Of a stretch of 64,000 nucleotides of DNA, positions 10,200 to 18,130 are shown in pieces. Source of the stretch: an uncultured Aquimarina sp. Lineage in GTDB: Bacteria; Bacteroidota; Bacteroidia; Flavobacteriales; Flavobacteriaceae. The notes under the pieces are model-generated. The model ran no database searches. It saw only the letters and a program-made list of their open reading frames with translations, and was not told the DNA's origin. The stretch is taken from the NCBI GenBank assembly GCA_947498935.1, contig CANMMM010000019.1, positions 43,701 to 107,700 of the forward strand. Reading direction: 5' to 3'. The position numbers and the translations under genes were made by a program. Numbering within the stretch: position 1 is the stretch's first letter; each line of letters begins with the position of its first letter.

Positions 10200-11131
10200 A
10201 TTGGGTAGCATTAAAATCATTAAATGAACTTTACAGAAATAAAGAAACCAAGATTAAGGAAACTTTAATCAAAGATTCATTATTTCAACACTTGCTGAAT
10301 GATACCCAAGAAATCAAAGAAGGCTATAAGGTTTATTATTCTGATGATGAAGATTTTTTTGAGATGTATGAAGAAGAGTATCTAGAGAAGTTTAATCAGT
10401 ACTACGCATTTTTAGAAAACAATCAACTTTTAAAACCTCAAACCAGATTTGAAGAAGCAGATATCATAGAGCTAATGGATATGAAACGTCGTATGGACAG
10501 CGGCGAACTTTTGCCAATTAGAAATCAAATAATACAAAATGAGGAAACCGTCAGGAATGTGTCTTCTATGTTTTTCAAAAATGAAAAATATTTAATTGGT
10601 AAGAAAGCTTTAATTGATGCCGTTAAACAGATGCTTCAAATTGATGAGCTTGCTGATGATAGAGATCAGCAATATATGTATCGTTTAGAATGTGAAGATC
10701 CTAAGTTAATTATTCTCTGTGAAAATTTAGACTTTTTAAAGAGACCTTCATTACCTAGAAAATACGGTTATGAACTTTGGTATGCTGGAGGGAAAAACAT
10801 TGAAAAACTAAAATATTCCTATGACAGGAACTTGCCTATCTACTATTCCGGCGATTGGGATTATGATGGTCTACTTATTTTCAATATGGTTTGTAAACTT
10901 ATTCCACAAATTAAGCTTCTTTATCCAACAGCTAGTTCTAAAAGCATCCTGAAATCAGAACACAAAAGTCTTTGGATTGACAGGGATAACCCTTCTAAAT
11001 ACTCCAATCTTAGTGTGAAGAATTTAGATAATAGACACAAAGATATTTTAGTTAATTTAATAGAGAAAAATCACTGGATAACTGAAGAGGACAATCATCT
11101 TAAAGAAATGATTACTTTGATTCAAGATTAG
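10196..11131 (+). CDS. jetD: Wadjet nuclease subunit JetD (DUF2220/Toprim)
   Basis: 311 aa Toprim-fold nuclease that cuts the plasmid extruded by the JetABC motor. The C-terminal half holds the Toprim metal residues: glutamate E176 in ILCENLDFL and the acidic loop GDWDYDG with D220 and D222. The N-terminal half is helical and probably forms the arm that docks on the complex. It is somewhat shorter than many JetD proteins (about 350-400 aa) but both catalytic motifs are present. Overlaps jetC by 4 bp. Converges on the minus-strand structural cluster with a 43-bp gap. Confidence 0.87.
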   Translation: MNWVALKSLNELYRNKETKIKETLIKDSLFQHLLNDTQEIKEGYKVYYSDDEDFFEMYEEEYLEKFNQYYAFLENNQLLKPQTRFEEADIIELMDMKRRMDSGELLPIRNQIIQNEETVRNVSSMFFKNEKYLIGKKALIDAVKQMLQIDELADDRDQQYMYRLECEDPKLIILCENLDFLKRPSLPRKYGYELWYAGGKNIEKLKYSYDRNLPIYYSGDWDYDGLLIFNMVCKLIPQIKLLYPTASSKSILKSEHKSLWIDRDNPSKYSNLSVKNLDNRHKDILVNLIEKNHWITEEDNHLKEMITLIQD

Positions 11132-11174
11132 AATGAACTCACTTTATCAAAGCATTCTAGGAACTTATCGATCT

Positions 11175-11705
11175 TTACACAAAAGGATTAACCTCGGCAG
11201 GAGTACCACTAGGATAACCCCAAGCTACATATTGAGACTTTAAATCATCCACATCAAGATGTACAAAAGTTCTACCAACACCTATACGCTTAAAACCAAC
11301 ATCACGCCCTGTAGCGACAAGATGATTACGTATAAACCTAGAGGGAGCTTTAATATCAACCGCTTTACAGATTGGTATTTTATGAGATGAGTTAGAGACA
11401 CCGCCAACCTTACGATTATGCGACGGACTGCGAGCGCCAGAATTAATCCAACTAAAAATAGGATAACCAGTACGAGCTTCTAGTTGCTGAAGCATAAATA
11501 GTAAGCGTCTGTCCATACAGTTTCCAGAACCAGGAATATCTGGACTATCAAATACGGATAAGTCCATTGGTGTATTACCCACAATCAATTGTTGTCTCTT
11601 TTTATGCTTAGAAACTTTGTAAATAACAAAAGCACCCAACAGTAAAACTGATAGAGTGCCTATGCCTACATAGATATGTTGATTGCTATTTTTTACCACA
11701 ACCAC
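11175..11705 (-). CDS. Membrane-anchored M15A-type peptidase
   Basis: 176 aa from a GTG start. A single membrane helix at about 11-29 is followed by a basic stretch and a domain with the M15A/VanY-like zinc pattern: H108 in NSSHKIP, D117 in AVDIKA and H149 in FVHLDVD. Such enzymes cleave peptide cross-links in peptidoglycan. Last gene of the long minus-strand cluster, overlapping the 48-aa gene before it. Because of the anchor, a role inside a particle or at the envelope (local wall penetration) is more likely than a free lysin; that is inference. Confidence 0.75.
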   Translation of the reverse strand: MVVVKNSNQHIYVGIGTLSVLLLGAFVIYKVSKHKKRQQLIVGNTPMDLSVFDSPDIPGSGNCMDRRLLFMLQQLEARTGYPIFSWINSGARSPSHNRKVGGVSNSSHKIPICKAVDIKAPSRFIRNHLVATGRDVGFKRIGVGRTFVHLDVDDLKSQYVAWGYPSGTPAEVNPFV

Positions 11706-11832
11706 ATCCCTTTGAAGGCATTTTCGATTTTTTATAGCGCAGATATAAATCTGAACTTATTTTAACTGCACTCAGTAAAATAAATGCTCCAAAAATATAA
11801 TTGAGTGTATTGTTTCCTTTATCCACGTTCAT
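11686..11832 (-). CDS. Small membrane protein, 48 aa
   Basis: Begins MNVDKGNNTLNYIFGAF, has one membrane helix (about 11-29) and a Lys-rich tail ending CGCGKK. Its stop lies inside the following M15 gene and its start overlaps the end of the preceding coiled-coil gene, as is typical of this cluster, which supports it being real. Function unknown; size and form fit a minor membrane protein of a membrane-containing particle. Confidence 0.6.
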   Translation of the reverse strand: MNVDKGNNTLNYIFGAFILLSAVKISSDLYLRYKKSKMPSKGCGCGKK

Positions 11833-12157
11833 CGTTTTTCTCTTTTTTATTAGCCTGTATTTCGGCTTCCAGTTGGTCTACATATTTTTCTAATTCGGTA
11901 ATACGGTCACGCTGTTTTGTGATGGTTTTGTTCATCAAAGCATTTTTACTTTCTAACTGTTTCAAACGCTTTTCCATATTTTCAGACCATAACTTGTAAT
12001 TCTCTACTACCAGACTGTTAGCTTGAATGTTTAAGTTGCGTATTTCTGCATTTTTAAGGCGTTTCTGCATTCCATATTGCAACAGGATTTCAATGAGCTT
12101 CCAAAATCCTGTAGCTCCTAAAATGATAGCAATAAGCTTAAAGATTTTTATTTCCAT
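11819..12157 (-). CDS. Single-helix membrane protein with long coiled coil
   Basis: 112 aa. N-terminal membrane helix (about 6-26), then a continuous heptad-rich coiled coil (about 45-105, LKQLESKNALMNK and onward) with a charged end. The form resembles inner-membrane spanins or trans-envelope spacers, but nothing specific identifies it. Overlaps both neighbours (10-14 bp). Confidence 0.65.
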   Translation of the reverse strand: MEIKIFKLIAIILGATGFWKLIEILLQYGMQKRLKNAEIRNLNIQANSLVVENYKLWSENMEKRLKQLESKNALMNKTITKQRDRITELEKYVDQLEAEIQANKKEKNDERG

Positions 12158-12777
12158 ACGTCTGTAAGTTTTAAAATAGCCAAAGTGATAAGAGTCGCAC
12201 CGATGGTTACAAAGGTTATAAGAGGTTTCTTAGTATTCTTGAATGACCTCTTTTTTGACGAAACTGGAACTAACGCTTCAATTTCAAAGATTAATTGAGA
12301 GATTTTATAAGCGTAGTTCTGGTCTGTGGCATAACCAGCATTAGCGATTTCGTTTGCAAATTGATGTGGATTTGTGGTGTGTTTAAATGCTGAACGATAT
12401 CTAACATTACTCTTTAAAAGTCCTACCCAATCAATAAAAGAATGTAGCGGTGAGACATAAGCTCTAAACTCGTCGAGTACACGATATTTCCATTTGCCAC
12501 TAGAAAGTAGAACAGGAAATCCTGATAAAATAACAGGAAACCATTTTGTTGATATGTTAGAATATTCAGTTGTTTTAATCAATTGTTTGTTTCCTTTCCA
12601 ACCACCATAATTTCTGCCACTACCTACTTTCATACCAAATAGCATATTACCTTTAATGGTTTTGCCCCAACCTGTTTCTAGCGCACATTGGGCAAGCCCA
12701 AAAAGTGCTGGAATCCCTGTGCGCTGTTCTGCTTCTTTAGCATAAGGGTAATATGTCTGTACAAATTGCTGTTTCAT
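12148..12777 (-). CDS. Glucosaminidase-family muramidase with C-terminal membrane anchor
   Basis: 209 aa. The N-terminal 170 residues match the FlgJ/AcmA-type glucosaminidase fold (glycoside hydrolase 73-like): PALFGLAQCALETGWGKT with catalytic glutamate E34, then NMLFGMK and a C-terminal ANAGYATDQNYAYKI segment. It cleaves glycan strands of peptidoglycan. A Lys-rich linker leads to one membrane helix (about 186-204), so the enzyme is held in a membrane with the catalytic domain N-terminal, opposite to the other anchored enzymes of the cluster. Confidence 0.85.
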   Translation of the reverse strand: MKQQFVQTYYPYAKEAEQRTGIPALFGLAQCALETGWGKTIKGNMLFGMKVGSGRNYGGWKGNKQLIKTTEYSNISTKWFPVILSGFPVLLSSGKWKYRVLDEFRAYVSPLHSFIDWVGLLKSNVRYRSAFKHTTNPHQFANEIANAGYATDQNYAYKISQLIFEIEALVPVSSKKRSFKNTKKPLITFVTIGATLITLAILKLTDVWK

Positions 12778-12800
12778 TTATCACTTTTGCACTAGCTTAG

Positions 12801-13301
12801 CTACTTCTTATTTTTAACATCCGTAGTTGTGGTTTTTCTCGCTCTTCGCTCTCTTGGTGCTTGTCTATCTGGAAACGACCTGAACTTTAAGGGTAACTCG
12901 GCTACATAAGGATTTATGTTAAGAATCACTTCGTCCTGCTCATCTTCAAACTTCCCTGAGAGGAAAACACGTCCATCATCATCTATGGCATAGAAAAAGG
13001 GTTTGCCTTTTCTGCTCAACAACGTTCCTGTATATTCACCTTGTGGATTTTTTACCAATGGAGCAGGCAGGCTCACTTGCCATCCTGCAATTTCATCTTT
13101 ACCAGACCTGGTACGCAGTCTAATATCCTTTCCTATTACAATGTTTTCATTGAGTACCGCGTACACATTGCGCTCTGGAGAATGAAATAAATCAGGATTA
13201 AGATGATTAGGTGGAACTCTCAATTCCCTTTGAGAATTAACCACATTCCCAGAGTTTCCAGGTGCTTGTATTACGGTACTTTGATATCCTACTATACTCA
13301 T
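12801..13301 (-). CDS. Hypothetical soluble protein, beta-rich, basic tail
   Basis: 166 aa, with no membrane segment, unlike most neighbours. The middle looks strand-rich (VYAVLNENIVIGKDIRLRT; GWQVSLPAPL; PFFYAIDDDGRVFLSGKF), with a basic C-terminal tail (PRERRARKTTTT). No family recognised. Being soluble and beta-rich within a cluster of membrane proteins, it is one candidate for an outer structural protein. Its stop shares bases with the next gene's start. Confidence 0.55.
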   Translation of the reverse strand: MSIVGYQSTVIQAPGNSGNVVNSQRELRVPPNHLNPDLFHSPERNVYAVLNENIVIGKDIRLRTRSGKDEIAGWQVSLPAPLVKNPQGEYTGTLLSRKGKPFFYAIDDDGRVFLSGKFEDEQDEVILNINPYVAELPLKFRSFPDRQAPRERRARKTTTTDVKNKK

Positions 13302-13720
13302 TATTGTGCTATTATTATTCCGGTTAATATGAGTAAGCCACCCCCAAAAAACCAGCGTTCTAGCTTACCTCTTTTTAATTGTTTTTGTTGCTTTCTTACA
13401 GTCAAGTTGAGCTCTTGAATATGTGCTTCATCATTGACTTGGATGAGTGACAGATTCTCAATTTTGTTTTCCAGCTTGAAAATGGTAGTATCCTTCTTTT
13501 GTAAAAGTTGCTTCCACCTTATCTGCCTAAGTTTAAGCGTATCAATAATGCTATCTTGAAACAGACTATACTCTAACTTCGTTGCTATAAAACGTGATTG
13601 TTCCATATCAAAACAGAAGAATTTACCGTTTTTGAAATCCCGTACTATCGGTTTTAAATCCTGCGAAGTACTCGTGCAAGTCCATAGCAGACATAGCATT
13701 AATCCTATCCAATTTTTCAT
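13301..13720 (-). CDS. Spanin-like protein with N-terminal signal and C-terminal helix
   Basis: 139 aa. Starts with a short signal-like hydrophobic segment containing a Cys (MKNWIGLMLCLLWTC), then a coiled coil (about 85-118) and a C-terminal membrane helix (about 122-138). Its first 98 bp overlap the end of the upstream gene in another frame, which recalls the overlapping Rz/Rz1 spanin genes of phages. The Cys is not in a good lipobox, so lipoprotein status is doubtful. Function inferred only from form and arrangement. Confidence 0.55.
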   Translation of the reverse strand: MKNWIGLMLCLLWTCTSTSQDLKPIVRDFKNGKFFCFDMEQSRFIATKLEYSLFQDSIIDTLKLRQIRWKQLLQKKDTTIFKLENKIENLSLIQVNDEAHIQELNLTVRKQQKQLKRGKLERWFFGGGLLILTGIIIAQ

Positions 13721-13976
13721 ATAGTTGGGTTTCTAGTTTTTTGATGGTTTGTTCACTTAACGAAATATGACTAGTTAGGCTGTCAGTTTGCTTTTTTAGT
13801 TGTAGAATTTCTTCATCTAACGTTGAATTTCTAAGTACTAATTTTTTGTTTTCCTGTTCCAGCTTTTCTATGGTGTCATTTTGTAATTGCTCTTCTTGAG
13901 GAATGATGTAGAACACTAATAAAAGTATCAATCCAACCATCCACAGCAACAATAAAATGGGTTTCCAATATTTCAT
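13623..13976 (-). CDS. i-spanin-like protein: N-terminal helix plus coiled coil
   Basis: 117 aa. Membrane helix at about 6-25, then a coiled coil (about 28-95, QLQNDTIEKLEQENKKLVL and onward) and a short tail. The layout matches inner-membrane spanins (Rz), which act with an outer-membrane partner to fuse membranes at lysis. The downstream gene starts inside its 3' end. No sequence-level homology to known Rz was recognised. Confidence 0.55.
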   Translation of the reverse strand: MKYWKPILLLLWMVGLILLLVFYIIPQEEQLQNDTIEKLEQENKKLVLRNSTLDEEILQLKKQTDSLTSHISLSEQTIKKLETQLYEKLDRINAMSAMDLHEYFAGFKTDSTGFQKR

Positions 13977-14299
13977 TATGCCTTGGGCTTTGTTTGAAAC
14001 AGTCTATTTAAAAACTTTTCTAGTAATAGCTTATGAAACACCAATGCAAAAGCAAAAGATTGTAAAAGGCACTCAATCATTTTAAGCTGATACCCACGGA
14101 TAAAATAGAGCGCTATTCCATAAACCAGCCCGATGATAAAGACACGATAGCGTGTGGCTATTTTTAATTTGAATACTTCATAGAAGAAGTCGGTAGCGCG
14201 ATAATGATTTAGGCCATAAGCAATAACAATGAAAGTCAAAATATATGACCAGTCTAGGCTATTTAGGTAGTTTGAAATGTGTTGTAATATTTCTATCAT
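13976..14299 (-). CDS. Multi-helix membrane protein, holin-like
   Basis: 107 aa with three hydrophobic segments (about 16-34, 51-68, 76-92) and a short basic C-terminus (LFQTKPKA). Size, helix number and position beside spanin-like genes suggest a holin, but this is positional inference. Four bases overlap the next upstream gene. Confidence 0.5.
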   Translation of the reverse strand: MIEILQHISNYLNSLDWSYILTFIVIAYGLNHYRATDFFYEVFKLKIATRYRVFIIGLVYGIALYFIRGYQLKMIECLLQSFAFALVFHKLLLEKFLNRLFQTKPKA

Positions 14300-14544
14300 T
14301 TTAGTTGTGATTTTAGGGATGATTTGATGCTTTTAATATCAGCTTGCAAAGACGCTATTTGATGATTAGGAAAAAGATTTTTGGTTAAATGTGCTACCAC
14401 AACTATGGTGGCGCCAGAAGCCAATAATGCCAGAACAATTTTGGTTAAAGTCTGATTGGTAAGTGTTACCGTAACTTCGGTTTTAATCCCATCCTTATCC
14501 ACCAGACCATCTATTAAATCTTTAATGCTTCTTTTTTGGGTCAT
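14296..14544 (-). CDS. Small single-helix membrane protein
   Basis: 82 aa. Charged N-terminus, one membrane helix (about 33-53, IVLALLASGATIVVVAHLT) and a helical Lys/Ser-rich C-terminus. Overlaps the upstream gene by 23 bp. Function unknown. Confidence 0.5.
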   Translation of the reverse strand: MTQKRSIKDLIDGLVDKDGIKTEVTVTLTNQTLTKIVLALLASGATIVVVAHLTKNLFPNHQIASLQADIKSIKSSLKSQLK

Positions 14545-15025
14545 TACTTATTTTGTTTTTCGTGCCAGCTATATTCAATTTCTTAAATAGAGAAGCTGTT
14601 ATGGTTTTTACTTTCAAGTATTTAAGCACACGTTCTTCAATCGTTTTGTCAAAAGTGTCATTAACAATGCCCTGATTTCCGTGATTGCGCAATAGATACA
14701 CTTGTAACTGTTTTACGCGTTCTCCTTTACTGCCCAATTTTAGAGGGAAGTCGTCATTAGGTTCGAGTGGAGCTTTAGGTTCTACCAAGATGACTTTCTC
14801 TTTCTTTTTTAAAGGCACAATAGGTTTCATTTCAACAACAGGAACTACTTTTTCTTGAATGGTTGGCTTCTCTGTTTTTTTAGGTTGTGGCTCTTCAATA
14901 ATTATAAATTCCGCATCTTCGATTTGCTCTTCCTTTTCTCTGAAAAAGAAATATCCTAGAATTCCTAAGCCAAGTAATCCACCAGCTATTATCAATCCTT
15001 TATTTATCGTTTGCTCACTCATCAT
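14522..15025 (-). CDS. Membrane-anchored peptidoglycan-binding-like protein
   Basis: 167 aa. N-terminal membrane helix (about 9-27), a long Pro/Lys/Glu-rich spacer, then a PG_binding_1-like domain (PLKLGSKGERVKQLQVYL). The spacer is typical of proteins crossing the periplasm to reach the wall. Paralogous in layout to the next gene (15022-15522). Confidence 0.65.
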   Translation of the reverse strand: MMSEQTINKGLIIAGGLLGLGILGYFFFREKEEQIEDAEFIIIEEPQPKKTEKPTIQEKVVPVVEMKPIVPLKKKEKVILVEPKAPLEPNDDFPLKLGSKGERVKQLQVYLLRNHGNQGIVNDTFDKTIEERVLKYLKVKTITASLFKKLNIAGTKNKISNDPKKKH

Positions 15026-15522
15026 TTTCCTAGACTTTTCAGCGCTTTGCGCATTCCTGCGATATCAGTAGTGCTAAAGACTGTTTTCTTTAATCTTTTT
15101 TGAGCAGCACGAGATGTTTTAGGACCAAAAATGCCATCTACACCATCTCGTTTAGGACCGCTACGACCTAAATCTTCCTTATAGATTTTAAGGTAGCGTT
15201 GTAACACTTTTACATCAGGATGACGACTACCGTATTTTATAGGATAGCCAGCTTTAGTCTGTGGTGGCTTACTTCCAGAACTTGACGTACCTGAACTACT
15301 TGGGATAAAAGGTGGTGTTTGGTAGCTAGATGTACCAGCCGTAATAGGAACTCCAGTAGTTGATGAGCTCGCGCTAGCAATCTGTTTTTTCTCTTTCTTT
15401 TTACTCATTACGTAGTAAGTGATGGCCGCTCCTGCGAGTACCACAATAACACCTCCCACAACGAGGATGTCTTTATTCTTCTTTGCAAATGATGGTTTTG
15501 TTTTCGTTTTTATCTGTTTCAT
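15022..15522 (-). CDS. Membrane-anchored peptidoglycan-binding protein
   Basis: 166 aa. Basic N-terminus, membrane helix (about 20-38), Ser/Thr/Pro-rich spacer, then a clear PG_binding_1 repeat (YPIKYGSRHPDVKVLQRYL ... DGIFGPKTSRAAQKRL), the three-helix domain that binds peptidoglycan. Same design as the preceding gene; together they suggest several wall-anchored copies around a membrane-bound structure. Confidence 0.75.
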   Translation of the reverse strand: MKQIKTKTKPSFAKKNKDILVVGGVIVVLAGAAITYYVMSKKKEKKQIASASSSTTGVPITAGTSSYQTPPFIPSSSGTSSSGSKPPQTKAGYPIKYGSRHPDVKVLQRYLKIYKEDLGRSGPKRDGVDGIFGPKTSRAAQKRLKKTVFSTTDIAGMRKALKSLGK

Positions 15523-15531
15523 TGTATCGTT

Positions 15532-16053
15532 TTATGATTGATAGTTTGGTAATCGTTGTACATATTTTGACACGTACTCTTTCATTTCACTTTGGCTTAA
15601 AAAGCTGTTTAAGTACTGCCACATATCCTTTTTATAGCGTTGATAGAAAGCTTTAGAAAGACTAGCAACTTGGGTTTTATCACGAAGCTTTTTTCCAAAA
15701 ACATCTTTTACAGCATCTTCATCATCATTAAAAGTGCCTTTAGCTTCCTTAATGATTTTTGCGAGTTGTTTAGCCGAAGCATCGTCTAATACTCTAATGG
15801 ATTTCGGTGCTACCCATTTCTGTACATCCGTTAGATAATTCATATCAAATGGACTATTCCAGTTGGGTTCTTGTTTGGTAGTACCCACATTTCCAGTAGA
15901 AACTTGTACACCAGACCCTATTGCTGTTATTGTTGCAGAAGCCATTGATTGTTGCTTGTTATGCTTTCGCGAAAGCGTAACAAAAACACCGATACCGATA
16001 ACGCCTAATCCTGCGCCACCTATCATCCACCAACTTGTTTTTGAGAGTTCCAT
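15532..16053 (-). CDS. Single-helix protein, tandem paralogue 1
   Basis: 173 aa. N-terminal membrane helix (about 8-27), linker, then a helical domain of about 100 residues. The pattern DDEDAVKDVFGKKLRDKTQV ... LSKAFYQRY ... LPNY is shared with the next gene (16055-16543). The helix-rich motif recalls annexin-type repeats, but calcium-site residues cannot be confirmed. The palindrome copy at 15964-15975 lies in its N-terminal coding part. Confidence 0.6.
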   Translation of the reverse strand: MELSKTSWWMIGGAGLGVIGIGVFVTLSRKHNKQQSMASATITAIGSGVQVSTGNVGTTKQEPNWNSPFDMNYLTDVQKWVAPKSIRVLDDASAKQLAKIIKEAKGTFNDDEDAVKDVFGKKLRDKTQVASLSKAFYQRYKKDMWQYLNSFLSQSEMKEYVSKYVQRLPNYQS

Positions 16054-16054
16054 T

Positions 16055-16543
16055 TTATGCGGTTCTATAGTTAGGAAGTGCCTTTACAATGTTGAGCACT
16101 ATAGTTATTTCTTGTTTGTCAAAACGGTCTTTAAGCGTGTCAATAAGGTTTTTAGAATAGGTTTCTTGATAGGCTTTTGCTACCTGTGACACCTGTACTT
16201 TATCTTTTAGTTGCCTAAATACAGCATACACTTGTTCTTCGTCATCACCACCTTGGTACCAGCTTCCCCAAGCCTTGTGAATTTGGTCTGCATAGCGCGA
16301 AGCTGTGCTAGTTTTTAAAACCAAAACTTCACGATTAACACTCTGTAATACCTTGTTTAAAAAGTGAATATCAAATGCGTTTTGTGAGTTGAGTCCATTT
16401 GTAATAGGCCGAATTTGCGCTTGAATAGCAGTCATTAATTTGCTAGTGCGTATATCACGACTACGCTTTCTTAACGACAGAAAAGTGGTGCCAATGAACA
16501 ATGTGCCTACGCTTGCGCCTATAATTTTATACGTCATACTCAT
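16055..16543 (-). CDS. Single-helix protein, tandem paralogue 2
   Basis: 162 aa. Membrane helix near residues 5-22, then the same helical domain as its neighbour: GGDDEEQVYAVFRQLKDKV ... VAKAYQETY ... ALPNY. The two proteins align over about 105 residues, so they arose by tandem duplication. Both keep the anchor and one domain. Function unknown. Confidence 0.6.
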   Translation of the reverse strand: MSMTYKIIGASVGTLFIGTTFLSLRKRSRDIRTSKLMTAIQAQIRPITNGLNSQNAFDIHFLNKVLQSVNREVLVLKTSTASRYADQIHKAWGSWYQGGDDEEQVYAVFRQLKDKVQVSQVAKAYQETYSKNLIDTLKDRFDKQEITIVLNIVKALPNYRTA

Positions 16544-16986
16544 TTGCCTAATAGTTTTAAACCGCGACCTGCAGGTGTGAGCATTGCTACATCTGAGAGG
16601 TCTGCGTTTTTTGATGTATTTCTAAGCAAAAGAATAATCCCAACTAAAACCACCGCAAGAATTACGGGAACTCCAATAGATAAAATCTTTGTAAGATTCT
16701 TACCTAAGCCAAAAATGTTTCCACCTATTTCGGAGATATCAGCTATGGTGCGTGTTGCCATATTAGATACGTCAAGATTGTTTTTATGTAACCATTTATT
16801 GAAGTTAGGACTCGTGGTGCAAGACGAAGAACCATTAGATTTCCAAGTAATCAACCATATCATTTTTGCATTTTCCTGACCAAGTTCACTTTTAAGTTTT
16901 GTAAAATAACTCGTCCAGAAGTCACACGGGTCGTCTGCTTCTGGGACCAGAAAAATGCGGTTCTCTATGTTGATTTGAATGGCCAT
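16540..16986 (-). CDS. Hypothetical protein with C-terminal membrane helix
   Basis: 148 aa. The N-terminal part is soluble and starts MAIQINIENRIFLVPEADD; residues around 40-60 contain W and Cys-rich turns (KSNGSSSCTTSPNFNKWL). One membrane helix at about 107-125, then a short tail. It overlaps the next gene by 4 bp. No family recognised. Confidence 0.5.
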   Translation of the reverse strand: MAIQINIENRIFLVPEADDPCDFWTSYFTKLKSELGQENAKMIWLITWKSNGSSSCTTSPNFNKWLHKNNLDVSNMATRTIADISEIGGNIFGLGKNLTKILSIGVPVILAVVLVGIILLLRNTSKNADLSDVAMLTPAGRGLKLLGK

Positions 16987-17168
16987 TATCCTACAATGCG
17001 ATGGGTTTGTTTTTTACTTTCGGCTTTACTAAAATCATTGTCCTCCAGAAATTTTTGAAGACGCGCTTTTAGCTGTGCTTCTTTTTTGAGTGTAGTTCGT
17101 TTATCATAGTTGATGTAAATCTGCCTACCCAGCCAAAAACCTACACCTAAAGTGAGTATCGTTTTCAT
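16986..17168 (-). CDS. Small membrane protein, 60 aa
   Basis: Starts MKTILTLGVGFWLGRQIYI, with one short N-terminal hydrophobic segment followed by a very basic helix (LKKEAQLKARLQKFL). Single-base junction with its neighbour. Amphipathic, DNA- or membrane-facing small protein; function unknown. Confidence 0.5.
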   Translation of the reverse strand: MKTILTLGVGFWLGRQIYINYDKRTTLKKEAQLKARLQKFLEDNDFSKAESKKQTHRIVG

Positions 17169-17171
17169 TTG

Positions 17172-17663
17172 CTATTTTTTGAAAATGTTATGCTCTGGAA
17201 TCTCTAATTCACGTAGCCACTCTGCAACTTCAAATCCAGGATTATCTTCATCTGCTTTTGCAGGAATTTCATTAAATCCAGCGATTATGATATCTGGAAA
17301 GCGCAGTATATAGAACTTTACAATAGCCTCAAGCGTGGCTTTTTGTTCATCGGTACGCGTGTCTTTATCCCAAGCTTCTTTAAGTGTTCTGCCACCTACA
17401 TAAGCAATGTGCTTTGCAATACCTGTGATACCTTTTTTACCGTGAGATATTCCCCATAAATCGGTGGTTGTTGGACTCGCTTCATTGATGATGGTCTGCA
17501 AAGAACCATCTTGAGGTATCAAGTAATCAATGCCAGGACGATTCCAGCCAAAACCACCATCGCGTTTTGAAGCCGTATGTTTTGCTATGATGACTTCTTT
17601 TCCAAAGTCTTTGGTTTCGCCTGTATCAGTACTTTGTATGATGAGATAATCTATTTTTTCCAT
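17172..17663 (-). CDS. N-acetylmuramoyl-L-alanine amidase-like (PGRP fold), zinc ligands lost
   Basis: 163 aa with the overall layout of the T7 lysozyme/amidase_2 family as seen in Bacteroidota (YLIIQSTDT near the N-terminus for the usual IIHCSAT; IAYVGG for IgicyeGG; IIIAGFNEIP for vvGHRdl). The three zinc ligands are changed: first His to Gln (Q10), second His to Phe (F130), and the Cys of CPCF to Asn (about N141). The YHY motif of active members reads GIDYLI. It is therefore probably a catalytically dead, peptidoglycan-binding relative. Alignment by eye only. Confidence 0.6.
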   Translation of the reverse strand: MEKIDYLIIQSTDTGETKDFGKEVIIAKHTASKRDGGFGWNRPGIDYLIPQDGSLQTIINEASPTTTDLWGISHGKKGITGIAKHIAYVGGRTLKEAWDKDTRTDEQKATLEAIVKFYILRFPDIIIAGFNEIPAKADEDNPGFEVAEWLRELEIPEHNIFKK

Positions 17664-17674
17664 TTCTTTTAGAT

Positions 17675-18130
17675 TTAAAAATTAATTGGTTGCAAACGTC
17701 TAAAGCCCAACAAACGATTGGTTGGATAGGTTTTGATGTTGACTTGATTGTTCTGATTTCCACCTAAGACGTAGATGTGTTTTTTGTCTTCTGTATAGCC
17801 TATAAAAAGACCGACGTGCCCTTTCCAGCTCGACTTTTTATGTCGCCAGAATATGACAACATCATTGAGTTCAGGCTCTTTGATTTTGTTGCCTACCTTT
17901 AACCAAGAGCGAGCCGTTAGTTTATGGCTTCGTTCCACATTGGCTTTATGAGCTACCCAATTTATAAAGGCAGAACACCAAGCAGTTTCATCTCTAGTGA
18001 CCCAAGTATGACCAATCTCTTTAAAATAATTAAGGACAAGTGGGTTATGTTGGTTGCCTACGGTTTCTGTAACCCCGTATTGGCTTAAGGCGATATTAAT
18101 AAGTTGTGTCATCTGGAGGCTCGTTTTCAT
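17675..18130 (-). CDS. CHAP/NlpC-type endopeptidase, TIGR02594 family
   Basis: Cysteine peptidase fold acting on peptidoglycan peptides. Counted from the most upstream possible Met at 18163, the motifs are AWCSAFINW (catalytic C63), GHVGLFIG (H116) and VLGGNQNNQV (N136), matching TIGR02594. The start is uncertain: ATGs at 18163, 18130 and 18112 are in frame and all overlap the 3' end of the upstream beta-propeller gene. 18130 is given because it keeps a short N-terminal helix before the family's usual start. No signal peptide or anchor, unlike most enzymes of this cluster. Confidence 0.8.
   Translation of the reverse strand: MKTSLQMTQLINIALSQYGVTETVGNQHNPLVLNYFKEIGHTWVTRDETAWCSAFINWVAHKANVERSHKLTARSWLKVGNKIKEPELNDVVIFWRHKKSSWKGHVGLFIGYTEDKKHIYVLGGNQNNQVNIKTYPTNRLLGFRRLQPINF

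Noticed and set aside
5078..11131. MukBEF/Mks chromosome-condensing operon instead of Wadjet
   Set aside because: The fourth gene carries an intact Toprim nuclease motif, which marks the defence version.
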